NCBI GenBank assembly: GCA_964360145.1
Contig: CAYHWW010000068.1
Location: 1 to 15,970, forward strand
Source of the DNA: CAYHWW01 sp964360145
Lineage (GTDB): Bacteria; Bdellovibrionota; UBA1018; CAYHWW01
Direction: 5' to 3'
DNA length: 15,970 bases
The position numbers and the translations under genes are program-made. Under the pieces are notes generated by a model. It was given only the letters and a program-made list of their open reading frames with translations, was not told the DNA's origin and did no database searches. Each line of letters begins with the position of its first letter. Position 1 is the first letter of the stretch. This document shows positions 1 through 6,735 of the stretch, one piece after another.

Positions 1-42
1 GGCGTACAGGAGTACGCCTTGGTCGGCCACTTCCTCCTCCGC
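1..42. repeat. Edge hairpin element, copy 1
   Basis: A perfect 7-bp stem (1-7 with 12-18) closes a four-base AGGA loop. It is followed by TTGGTC, GGCCAC and the pyrimidine-rich string TTCCTCCTCCGC. The same layout recurs at 15929-15970, where two stem pairs have changed on both sides so that pairing is kept (G2-C17 becomes A-T, T5-A14 becomes C-G). The copy is probably cut by the window edge: the second copy has an outer stem whose partner here would lie upstream. The CTCCT string could also pair with AGGAG of the loop. Function is unknown; a structured RNA or a mobile palindromic repeat are both possible. Confidence 0.6.
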
Positions 43-125
43 CTCGCTCGCCGGCAAAATACCGAGCCTAGTCTGGGATCTTGTTGGGGCTGCGCTCGGC
101 GAAAAGCTGTGAAAAATATATTTTG

Positions 126-155
126 TTTACAGCGCTGGGATGCTTGGGCTAAAGC
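126..155 (+). promoter_or_regulatory. Putative promoter of the gene at 162, close to leaderless
   Basis: TTTACA at 126-131 and TAAAGC at 150-155 are separated by 18 bases. The -10 box ends six bases before the ATG at 162, so transcription would start at or next to the start codon. No Shine-Dalgarno sequence is visible before the ATG. The box is a moderate match; the call gains weight from the same spacing at other genes in the window. Confidence 0.4.
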
Positions 156-161
156 GCCATT

Positions 162-1193
162 ATGGCAACTACCCTCTCCCGCATAGCCCTGGGCCTTGTC
201 ACAGTGTCCCTGTCTTGCCTTCCCACCCACGCTGGGACACCGCTGACCCCTGGCCCTGAGTTCCAACAGGCCCTCCAGCGGGGACTCCTCGCGAAACTGA
301 GCACCATCGCCGCGAACGTCACACGCGAGGCCATGAGCGAAGAGCAAGCCGCATTCCGCATCCGCCGACTCGTGACCGAACTGCGTGGCACCATCGAGGG
401 CGTCGCCGTCGAAGTGCCCACGGAGACAAGCGCCACCTACCGCACCACCGGGGCGGAAACCCGCACCGTGGTCCGAGCCGCCATCACCGACCCCGTGGAA
501 CGGGTGATGCGACAAATGGAAATCCTCACGGAAATCACCGCCCTCGTCCACGGCACCGTGGCCGCATTGCCCAGGCCCCATCTGCCAGGCCGAGGTTCAG
601 CAACCCGGATCATGGCAAGGTCCAAGGCTTGGGCAGCGGAACACGCAGTCCCTCTCATCTTCTTCGGATCACCAAGCATCGCCGCGGTTGGCGCCACATC
701 TTTGTATCTTGCAGGACTGACCACCGTCGACCACGCTGTTGCCGGCGGCGTCATAGCCGGTGGTGCAATGATGTTGGCTAGCATGTGGGCCTCCCTCTTT
801 AGCAGTAACGAGAACCTCCCCTGGGAAGTGGCAAGTCAGGTCACCACCGGCATCCTGACCGCGCCCCTGCGCCTGCTGGACCTGCCCTTGCCCCGCGGCA
901 TCCGGGACGACGGGGTCCGCACCCGCCTCATGACCATCCTCACCGACGAAATGGTCCTCAACGGCATGATCCCCAGCGCCCAGCGCGGGGCCTTCACCGC
1001 AACCATGGAGCGAGCCGCCCGCACGGGCAATCGCCCCGCCACTTGCTTTGAGGCCCTGGGGGGCGTGGCCACCCTACTGCCCGCGCCAGCGGGCCCCCCG
1101 CACATCCGGGCGCGTCTTGCTGAGCTGCAAGATGATGGTGACACCGCCGCAGCGGAAGCAGCCACACTCACCACTGCCCGACAACGGAAGTAA
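162..1193 (+). CDS. Secreted protein with central hydrophobic hairpin, paralogue family of unknown function
   Basis: I do not recognise this 343-residue protein. Residues 1-24 form a signal peptide with likely cleavage after THA. Residues 70-143 hold ELRGTIEG and a segment ending in P-R-P-H-L-P-G. Residues about 160-213 are two hydrophobic, Gly/Ala-rich stretches that look like a membrane hairpin. The C-terminal part has a helix-rich stretch ending in a cysteine (C295) within TCFEAL. The same N- and C-terminal blocks occur in the 166-residue protein at 5299, which lacks the hydrophobic middle, and the gene at 1230 has the same overall architecture. The ATG at 162 is chosen because the signal peptide starts there. 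Export is well supported; membrane insertion or pore formation is only a guess. Confidence 0.75.
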   Translation: MATTLSRIALGLVTVSLSCLPTHAGTPLTPGPEFQQALQRGLLAKLSTIAANVTREAMSEEQAAFRIRRLVTELRGTIEGVAVEVPTETSATYRTTGAETRTVVRAAITDPVERVMRQMEILTEITALVHGTVAALPRPHLPGRGSATRIMARSKAWAAEHAVPLIFFGSPSIAAVGATSLYLAGLTTVDHAVAGGVIAGGAMMLASMWASLFSSNENLPWEVASQVTTGILTAPLRLLDLPLPRGIRDDGVRTRLMTILTDEMVLNGMIPSAQRGAFTATMERAARTGNRPATCFEALGGVATLLPAPAGPPHIRARLAELQDDGDTAAAEAATLTTARQRK

Positions 1194-1229
1194 GGGCGCA
1201 TACTCATCAAACCACCACAGATTTCATTA

Positions 1230-2377
1230 TTGATACCGCCTGTAGTTGCTCTTCTTTTTTTCTGTCTTTGCCTGCCCTCAGNNNNNNNNNNNNNNNNNNN
1301 NNNNNNNNNNNNNNNNNNNNNNNNNNNNNNNNNNNNNNNNNNNNNNNNNNNNNNNNNNNNNNNNNNNNNNNNNNNNNNNNNCTGCGTGCTGAGCTTGATC
1401 CCATCGTTCAATGGCTCCTGCGCGAACACCATCAGCTCCAGCAAGCGGTGGCCGCCGGTGACCGCACCGCGGAATCCGTGGCAGCAGACCTGGCCCATCA
1501 CATCACAAGCGAAGGCAGCGGCATCAACGGCCACCACAGCTCTGCCTTTCTCGGCGGCGACAACGCCAGGGCGGACTTTGCCCGCAGCCGTGCCCGACAT
1601 TTGCTCGTGTATCTAACGAACCTCTATCTCCAGCTCCACGAACTCGCTGCCCAGGGGGTTTATCGCACAAACGCGCCACCCGCGGACCCTGTAGCCATCG
1701 ATATCGATGGCCGGGTGGTCATGGACTATATTCGGGTGCCACCCACCATACAGGCGCTTACCGCTCTGCTTCAAGTGGCTCCCATTGCGTTAGCAGAGGC
1801 CATTCTCACAAAGGATGGAGGGCTGGGTGAACCCGTACACCCCGGCTGGCACCGCTGGCTCCCCTTTGCCACTCAAGGCACCATATTTAGTACAGGTTTT
1901 TTCCTGGGCCTGGGGACTCCCATCGCCGTACCCCTCCTCTTCAACGCCGCAAATTATGAAGCCAACGCTTTGACCATTAGCGGGATGCTGGGTGCTGGTG
2001 TGGCGGGCATGGTCGGAGGCTTTCTCCTCTCTGCTTGGGGAGCAGAGGCAGCCGCAGAACGAGTCGAAGAGCATATTATGGAATCAACCGAGCGCATCTT
2101 GGCCGCACGCCAAGAAAAGCGCACCAAGGCCCGTGAAACGCGCATTGCCAACGAGCTGAGACGAGAAATGCTGGGCTTGGAGCTCGTCATCGATGGCCGC
2201 GTTTTTGAGCGCCTCGGCGCTGACAGAGGCAAGGCCCTGCTGCGGTCCCTCTGGAGCGGAAACAGCTGCGCCGACGCCCTCACTTCCCGGGTGGAGGTCA
2301 CTCCAAGCGATGACGCCCCAGTTGACGAGGTCGAAAACGCAGCCCGCGCAGAGTTCACGCCTCTACGTCGTCGTTGA
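1230..2377 (+). CDS. Secreted protein with central hydrophobic hairpin, interrupted by an assembly gap
   Basis: The coding sequence right of the gap (1382-2377) is open and protein-like. Left of the gap a TTG at 1230 opens a frame reading MIPPVVALLFFCLCLPS, a credible signal peptide. The left and right frames differ, which means little because the 100 N are a placeholder. The right part has charged helices, then two hydrophobic Gly-rich stretches (about 1846-2040), a long charged coiled-coil-like segment, and a C-terminal block with cysteine in SCADAL (codon at 2267). This order matches the protein at 162, so I infer a diverged paralogue. The true N-terminus could instead lie wholly in the gap. 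The stop codon is followed directly by the operator at 2385. Confidence 0.6.
1282..1381. other. Scaffold gap of 100 N
   Basis: Exactly 100 N, the conventional placeholder for a gap of unknown size. It lies inside the gene starting near 1230, just after its probable signal peptide. Confidence 0.95.
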
Positions 2378-2384
2378 GGCTAAG

Positions 2385-2410
2385 CGGTCACAACAGATCT
2401 GTTGTGACCG
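2385..2410. promoter_or_regulatory. Perfect 26-bp palindrome, probable operator
   Basis: This is a perfect inverted repeat with core CACAACAGATCTGTTGTG. The same core with one centre base changed occurs at 3278-3297. In both places the TCA...TGA core ends exactly six bases before a TTGACG -35 box. No T-run follows, which argues against a terminator. A dimeric regulator, most simply the HTH protein encoded at 3339, is the likely ligand (inference). Confidence 0.75.
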
Positions 2411-2413
2411 TAG

Positions 2414-2441
2414 TTGACGCATAGTGCTGACGTGCTAGTCT
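2414..2441 (+). promoter_or_regulatory. Promoter of the gene at 2505
   Basis: TTGACG at 2414-2419, a 16-base spacer, then TAGTCT at 2436-2441, preceded by TGC as an extended -10. The expected start near 2448 gives a leader of about 57 bases carrying the Shine-Dalgarno TAGGAAG at 2494-2500, five bases or fewer from the ATG. The same promoter in the same register lies at 3304-3331. Confidence 0.65.
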
Positions 2442-2504
2442 GCGCTCAAAATACTATTAATTGAGCCTCTTTCACAAGGCTCTCAACATTACGTAGGAAG
2501 TAAT

Positions 2505-3257
2505 ATGTACAGGTGCTCATGGTCCAAGGTCCTAAAGTTAATATTTTTGATGAGTGGCTCATCACTACTGTTCTTGCCTGCGAGCTGGGGTGTCTCAAGC
2601 TGCGAAGGTAAACTTTTGCGCTCGAACTACGATGACGGCGCAGACTTTGTAAGTGACTTTGATTCGCTCATCGATTCTGCCGACGAGTTTAAAAAATTGT
2701 CTGGTAGGAATTTGGTGATTCGCGATAGTTCAGATTTTTACCGTCTCATCCCTGTCGGCAGCCACGTGGTCGCAGATATCCTCGTAGACGCCTATGGCAA
2801 TGCGAGAATCATCAGGGGGCGTTTTGTAAGCGCAAATGCTGACAGCCTCGTTGTTAGTGTCAATGGCAAAAATAGGCGAATAGTGACACTGGTAGGCGTA
2901 GATGGGTTATCGGGGCTCGTAGTTCACCCTCAAGGCTCAGTGGCCGCTCAAAATGAATACGTGCAAGACTATGACTCTCTGCTGGATTCCGCCGAGGAGC
3001 TGGAAAGACTGTCGCGTGGGAGTAGCATGAGGTTTGGCGATGGCAGGAATCCATATAAAAATATTCCATTGGGCAGCGTGGTCATGGCAGATCTTCTAAA
3101 AGATGGTTTCGGACGAGCCCAGATCGTGCGCGGCCGGTTGGTTTCAGTGGGAAATATCTATATGAAGATCAGCGTTGCTGGCCGTATTGTGAAAATTCCA
3201 CTGGAAACAGGAATTGATGGCCTGACGGCTCTGGCGATTCTGTCCACACCTGAGTGA
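2505..3257 (+). CDS. Secreted protein built from two tandem ~90-residue repeats
   Basis: I do not recognise the family. The 250-residue protein starts with a hydrophobic signal sequence (about residues 1-32). Residues 51-141 and 155-247 are two copies of one module: DFDSLIDSADEF matches DYDSLLDSAEEL, then IPVGSHVVADIL matches IPLGSVVMADLL, RIIRGRFVS matches QIVRGRLVS, and GVDGLSGL matches GIDGLTAL. The predicted fold is mostly beta, suggesting a small barrel or SH3-like binding unit, but this is inference. The start is supported by a good Shine-Dalgarno. The gene is under the first palindromic operator, so it probably belongs to the regulon of the HTH gene downstream. Its codons use more A/T at third positions than genes outside the module. 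Confidence 0.8.
   Translation: MYRCSWSKVLKLIFLMSGSSLLFLPASWGVSSCEGKLLRSNYDDGADFVSDFDSLIDSADEFKKLSGRNLVIRDSSDFYRLIPVGSHVVADILVDAYGNARIIRGRFVSANADSLVVSVNGKNRRIVTLVGVDGLSGLVVHPQGSVAAQNEYVQDYDSLLDSAEELERLSRGSSMRFGDGRNPYKNIPLGSVVMADLLKDGFGRAQIVRGRLVSVGNIYMKISVAGRIVKIPLETGIDGLTALAILSTPE
2655..3245 (+). repeat. Internal duplication within the gene at 2505
   Basis: Codons 51-141 (2655-2927) and 155-247 (2967-3245) encode homologous modules offset by 104 residues. Protein-level identity is clear across the whole unit, while DNA identity has decayed, so the duplication is old. Confidence 0.8.
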
Positions 3258-3277
3258 TCTCAGCTAGTGTTGAGAAG

Positions 3278-3297
3278 TCACAACAGAACTGTTGTGA
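3278..3297. promoter_or_regulatory. 20-bp palindrome, second operator copy
   Basis: TCACAACAG-AA-CTGTTGTGA: nine-base arms around a two-base centre. It is the counterpart of the palindrome at 2385-2410 and keeps the same six-base distance to its -35 box. It lies between the stop of the gene at 2505 and the start of the HTH gene, which suggests autoregulation of that gene. Confidence 0.75.
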
Positions 3298-3303
3298 GAG
3301 TGC

Positions 3304-3331
3304 TTGACGCACGGCAATGGTGCGCTAGGTT
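3304..3331 (+). promoter_or_regulatory. Promoter of the HTH regulator, leaderless transcript predicted
   Basis: TTGACG at 3304-3309, a 16-base spacer and TAGGTT at 3326-3331. The -10 box ends seven bases before the ATG at 3339, so the transcript should begin at or within a base or two of the start codon. Together with the operator it forms a 60-base unit that aligns without gaps to 2388-2447 (45 of 60 identical by hand count). Confidence 0.65.
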
Positions 3332-3338
3332 GCGCTCC

Positions 3339-4163
3339 ATGCACGACTACAGGAATACACTCAGAAACAAGCTCACTTCGGCTCTAGAGAGAAATAAACG
3401 ATATTCATTGAGAGCTTTCGCAAGGGATCTCGATATTGATGTGGGGCAGCTCTCTCGCGTACTCAACGGCAAAGAAAACCTCTCCGTGGAGTCGGCCCAG
3501 CTCGTAGCGGGAAAGCTCTTCGCGACGAAGAAGCAGCAGCAAGCGTTCGTTTATATGGTGGAACTGGCCACGGCCAAAAAGACAGAAACCAAAACCAGAA
3601 TACTTGAGGCACTGAAAGGGTTAGATACCCGGAATAGCACAGTGGTTTTACTGCTCGACCAGTTCAAGTTGATCTCGGAGTGGTACCACATAGCGATTCT
3701 AGATCTCTCTTCGATCGTCGGTCAGGCGATTACTCCGCGCGCTGTTTCACGCACTCTTGGTATTTCGCAGACCGAGGCGAAGCTCGCGCTCGAACGATTA
3801 ATGCGCCTGGGGCTTCTCACGGAGTCAGAAGGAAGATTGCAAAAAACGTCCCGTTCCCTTCAAGTTCCGGAGTCACGCGAGAGAGATGAGAACGTGCGGC
3901 GCTTTCACATGCAGATGATTCAAAAGGCTTATGAAAGCGTCGAGGGCCAAGATACCGCACGGCGCTACCTCATCGGAAAAACACTCGCCATCGCGGAAAA
4001 AGATTTAACTAAGGTGAAGGCGCTTGCAGACCAGTTTTTCAAGAAGGTCGCCGTGCTCGTTCAAGAAAGCGATACGCCGGATCGCCTCTATCAATTGAAT
4101 GTTCAGTTATTTGACCTGATGAAAATCGAAGCAAATGAAAAATCGAAAGGTGTGACGATATGA
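3339..4163 (+). CDS. TIGR02147/DUF4423-like HTH regulator
   Basis: This is a transcription regulator of about 274 residues. The first ~70 residues hold a Cro/C1-type helix-turn-helix: YSLRAFARDLDIDVGQLSRV followed by LNGKENLSVESAQLVAGKL. A second, winged-helix-like segment (AVSRTLGISQTEAKLALERLMRLGLL) and a helical C-terminal half follow. This matches the TIGR02147 family, common in Bdellovibrio and Fibrobacter relatives. The frame is open back to 3267, but I choose the ATG at 3339 because the promoter at 3304-3331 lies inside the longer version and the protein then begins MHDYRN like its relatives. Its stop overlaps the next start (ATGA), so the two are translationally coupled. The palindromes at 2385 and 3278 are its likely binding sites (inference). 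Confidence 0.85.
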   Translation: MHDYRNTLRNKLTSALERNKRYSLRAFARDLDIDVGQLSRVLNGKENLSVESAQLVAGKLFATKKQQQAFVYMVELATAKKTETKTRILEALKGLDTRNSTVVLLLDQFKLISEWYHIAILDLSSIVGQAITPRAVSRTLGISQTEAKLALERLMRLGLLTESEGRLQKTSRSLQVPESRERDENVRRFHMQMIQKAYESVEGQDTARRYLIGKTLAIAEKDLTKVKALADQFFKKVAVLVQESDTPDRLYQLNVQLFDLMKIEANEKSKGVTI

Positions 4164-5002
4164 AAAGCATGAAACAGATTCTTATGTTCTTAGCGATGGG
4201 GGTTGCAGTATTCCCTTCAAGCAGCCTTGCAGGGGGGAGCGATTCTGGAGTGGGTAACGGCGGCGTTGGAATCATAGTTGAAGATCAACTCAATCTTCTT
4301 GATCTCGTAGAGGCCCAAGAGGTCAGTCTCGAAGATCTTGGTGTATCTCAGGAGCTTCAGGAAAAACTCAGTGAGATTGGTCAATATAACGGAGGACTTC
4401 GCAGGGCTATTGAAAGGAGTCTCCGTCACGGTCTGATTTTTCATTTCACAGATTTTAGACTTTTGAATACGAACGACGCAAACTCACCAGTGCAGTTCAG
4501 CGACGTTCAACTTGCGGTTCAAAGAGACGGTTTTGTGTATATAGATCACCAGGCATGGAATCGACTCTCTACCGTACCTCGCGTTGGCCTACAGATTCAT
4601 GAGGCACTGGTCAACCTGCACGCGGACATCGATCGCTCGAAGCTCCGCCAGCTTGTCAGAAAAATCATGACCGGTACCTATGGCACCGAAGAAGAGTTCA
4701 CCCATTATCTCACGGCAATAGGACTGCGCTATTACGCTGGAAACACTCCAAATTGTGCGTGGGTACGTGCAGATGTCACCCGAACCGCCAGTGAGTTGGT
4801 CGCAGACTTCCGCTCCTGGGTTCAATACAGCGACCCGAGCGACAGCTCTTGTGTCGAAACAGTAAATGCGCTGCGGTCAAGTGTGTTAACCGACGTCAGA
4901 ATGCAGACCCCTGCTTATTGCTTTGACCCACGTCGCCGCACGATCGCGCTCATGCGGAATCACGTACTGGTCAGGATGTACTCGGCATGTAACAGGCCCT
5001 AA
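4160..5002 (+). CDS. Secreted protein coupled to the HTH regulator, function unknown
   Basis: The 280-residue protein has a signal peptide (residues 1-24, cleavage after SLA) followed by GGSDSGVGNGG, an N-terminal glycine-rich stretch that I associate with small exported Bdellovibrio proteins encoded beside TIGR02147 regulators. Residues 143-154 read GLQIHEALVNLH, with H147 and E148 possibly a reactive or metal-binding pair; it is not an HExxH motif. Several cysteines in the last 80 residues could form disulphides. AAAGGTG at 4146-4152 is the ribosome site, and the start overlaps the regulator stop by four bases. The gene probably carries the effector output of the module. No enzymatic function can be assigned. 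A coding-like stretch in another frame follows the stop (4993-5155). Confidence 0.75.
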   Translation: MKSMKQILMFLAMGVAVFPSSSLAGGSDSGVGNGGVGIIVEDQLNLLDLVEAQEVSLEDLGVSQELQEKLSEIGQYNGGLRRAIERSLRHGLIFHFTDFRLLNTNDANSPVQFSDVQLAVQRDGFVYIDHQAWNRLSTVPRVGLQIHEALVNLHADIDRSKLRQLVRKIMTGTYGTEEEFTHYLTAIGLRYYAGNTPNCAWVRADVTRTASELVADFRSWVQYSDPSDSSCVETVNALRSSVLTDVRMQTPAYCFDPRRRTIALMRNHVLVRMYSACNRP

Positions 5003-5219
5003 GTGCTGGCCTAGAAAATCTCACCGGCCCAAAGCGTCTCGAAGAAAGAAGCTGCGGGCCAGATCTCTGCCGCGTCGGCAGTATTACGACGGTGTTCTCC
5101 AAGACACACAACGAGTTTGCGCACGTCATGCCCTTCAGTAAAAGCACGCAGGCCTGAGAAGTCTTTGGGTTGAAGGCGCTGCTTAGTCTGCGGGGGGGCG
5201 TATAATTGTGATCTTGTAT

Positions 5220-5249
5220 AATTGGTTAATATCCAATTGGTTAATATCC
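5220..5249. repeat. 15-bp tandem repeat, two perfect copies
   Basis: AATTGGTTAATATCC occurs twice in a row (5220-5234, 5235-5249). It sits between two TATAAT strings and the promoter of the gene at 5299. It may be a regulator binding site or a replication slippage product. Confidence 0.8.
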
Positions 5250-5263
5250 AACTATAAGTAGAA

Positions 5264-5292
5264 TTGATTTATAGGCATACCTGGGGTAAATC
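5264..5292 (+). promoter_or_regulatory. Promoter of the gene at 5299, leaderless transcript predicted
   Basis: TTGATT at 5264-5269, a 17-base spacer, TAAATC at 5287-5292, then GCCCCC and the ATG. The -10 box ends six bases before the start codon and no Shine-Dalgarno is present. Confidence 0.5.
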
Positions 5293-5298
5293 GCCCCC

Positions 5299-5799
5299 AT
5301 GACTCATTGGATTGCCCTCGCCCTACTCATAGTTGTGACTCCGGCCCATGCTCACTTTTCCCCTGAGGACATCGCGGAAAGCCGCTTCCGCATCCTTATG
5401 GGCGAACTGCACGGCACCATCGTGGGCAATACCCTTGAGATCACTTCGTTTGAAGGCACTGTGACGGTGGAGGTGGCCCCTCCCCTGCGCGATATCAAGG
5501 AACGCCAAGAGCGCCAAAAACTGATCCTCTCTGAAATGACTGCCATCATCCAGGCCACGGTGGATACTTTTCCCCAGCCCCATCCGGGATTCATCCGAGG
5601 CTTCATCCCGCGCCACCGCCGGGCAGCCCTACAGAGAAGGCTCGTCTCCACCCTCGTCTCAACATTCACCTCATCCCAACGCATCAGCCCCCTCCAAAGC
5701 CGGGAACTCGAGCACCTCATCAACGCAGCTCTTGCTGCTGGCGCCGGCACCATCGCTTGTGAAAAGGCCCTAGGGGATGCCGTGGACTTGATTATTTAG
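5299..5799 (+). CDS. Short secreted paralogue of the protein at 162, without the hydrophobic hairpin
   Basis: The 166-residue protein has a signal peptide (residues 1-18, cleavage after AHA). Residues 36-43 (ELHGTIVG) and 73-97 (ILSEMTAIIQATV then P-Q-P-H-P-G) align with residues 73-80 and 117-143 of the protein at 162. The C-terminal helices ending with C154 in ACEKAL align with C295 of that protein. The ~110 residues between these blocks in the larger protein, including its hydrophobic hairpin, are absent here. The conserved blocks with a shared cysteine suggest a real family. Function is not recognised; a soluble partner or antagonist of the larger paralogues is possible but speculative. 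Confidence 0.75.
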   Translation: MTHWIALALLIVVTPAHAHFSPEDIAESRFRILMGELHGTIVGNTLEITSFEGTVTVEVAPPLRDIKERQERQKLILSEMTAIIQATVDTFPQPHPGFIRGFIPRHRRAALQRRLVSTLVSTFTSSQRISPLQSRELEHLINAALAAGAGTIACEKALGDAVDLII

Positions 5800-5844
5800 C
5801 GTCAATACTTGTATATTTTAGACAACTATTATATACACCCCGCC

Positions 5845-6705
5845 ATGGCGCACCCATCCCTTCGCTGGAACCTGCTTTTCATCCCCCTGGCTTTTGCTCT
5901 CATGGGCCAAGGCTGCCCTCAAAGTGCGCCCTTTCCCTCCTACGCGGGAATCTACACGTTAGAAAGCGTCACCTACATGGGTAGCGACGAGACCTTTCCC
6001 TTCGAAAGCGCTGCACCCCCGGCTCTCAGCGTCACGCAAGACATCCTGCAGGCATCGAGCGGAAGAGCCGTAACTCTCGTGGTGAGTAACGCCGACACCG
6101 GCGAGCTGATCATGGATAGCAAACTGGATAGCCACGGTAATTTCGCCAGCACCAGCGGGCGCCTGGACCGCGCTATTTTGGCCCCCCTTCACGTCTCGGA
6201 CACCACGTCGACCTTTCTGGGCTTTGGCCTCGGCTACGCCTGTGCCTTCGCTTACGGCGCTGACATCAACGCCCAAATGCTGAACCCCTCCCCCCATCTC
6301 CTCATGGAGGCTTACCCCAGCTGCGTTGACGAGCCCACCACCCGAGGCACCGTATGCGTGGGCCGCCGGGACCGCGCCGAGCTCCCCGTACTCACCGAGG
6401 CCTGGCGCCAGGCGGGGGATCCACGCCTCATCATGACCCTCACCGCGTTCAAGACCCAGACCAACAGCCCTGAGTTCTGCAGCAAGCCCGGTGCCTTTGC
6501 GCAAATGACTCTAGTTTATACGAGGGCGCCATCCGCCGCGGTGGAAAGCATCGACCTGCGCATGAGCCGCGAGGAGGCCACGGCTGAAGGCCTCACTGCT
6601 GATCTCACCACGTTCAGGGCCGCGGCGGATGGGGCACCCGCGATGCTGGGGCTCCCCGCCAGCGCTGAAGACCTCCGCCGCCTTTGGCCCATGGACAATC
6701 CGTGA
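5845..6705 (+). CDS. Probable lipoprotein of unknown function
   Basis: From the ATG at 5845 the protein has 286 residues. The frame stays open to a TTG at 5809, but the signal sequence MAHPSLRWNLLFIPLAFAL begins at the ATG. The signal ends ALMGQG-C, a weak lipobox, so lipid attachment to the cysteine is likely but unproven. The mature part is beta-rich with several cysteines and no recognisable domain. TATATA at 5830-5835 could be a -10 box nine bases before the ATG; no Shine-Dalgarno is seen. The next gene follows 27 bases after the stop, so the two may be cotranscribed. Confidence 0.7.
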   Translation: MAHPSLRWNLLFIPLAFALMGQGCPQSAPFPSYAGIYTLESVTYMGSDETFPFESAAPPALSVTQDILQASSGRAVTLVVSNADTGELIMDSKLDSHGNFASTSGRLDRAILAPLHVSDTTSTFLGFGLGYACAFAYGADINAQMLNPSPHLLMEAYPSCVDEPTTRGTVCVGRRDRAELPVLTEAWRQAGDPRLIMTLTAFKTQTNSPEFCSKPGAFAQMTLVYTRAPSAAVESIDLRMSREEATAEGLTADLTTFRAAADGAPAMLGLPASAEDLRRLWPMDNP

Positions 6706-6712
6706 TGCCAGT

Positions 6713-6735
6713 CATAGGACACCGCACGTCCTATG
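6713..6735 (+). promoter_or_regulatory. Hairpin enclosing the start codon of the polyglutamate hydrolase gene
   Basis: CATAGGAC (6713-6720) and GTCCTATG (6728-6735) form a perfect 8-bp stem with a seven-base loop. The ATG at 6733-6735 is the last part of the stem. If transcribed from upstream, the fold would hide this start, while a second ATG follows immediately at 6736. Confidence 0.55.

Larger units (their letters stand above)
5003..5298. other. Gene-free stretch with repeats and A/T-rich promoter region
   Basis: No clear gene. From 4993 to 5155 one frame, different from that of the preceding gene, is open, ends with TGA, and uses codons ending mostly in G or C. It might be a lost C-terminal extension of the preceding gene. 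From 5201 the base composition becomes strongly A/T-rich with two TATAAT strings (5201-5206 and 5217-5222), a 15-bp tandem repeat, and the promoter of the gene at 5299. Confidence 0.5.

Noticed and set aside
836..1600. Antisense frame of 254 residues crossing the first gap
   Set aside because: It depends on the artificial gap length and overlaps two better-supported plus-strand genes.
2385..2410. The palindrome as a transcription terminator after the gene ending at 2377
   Set aside because: No T-run follows, and the fixed six-base distance to a matched -35 box in both copies fits an operator better. A dual role is not excluded.
5959..6504. Antisense 181-residue frame opposite the lipoprotein gene
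   Set aside because: No signal, ribosome site or domain; the composition is that of a shadow frame.
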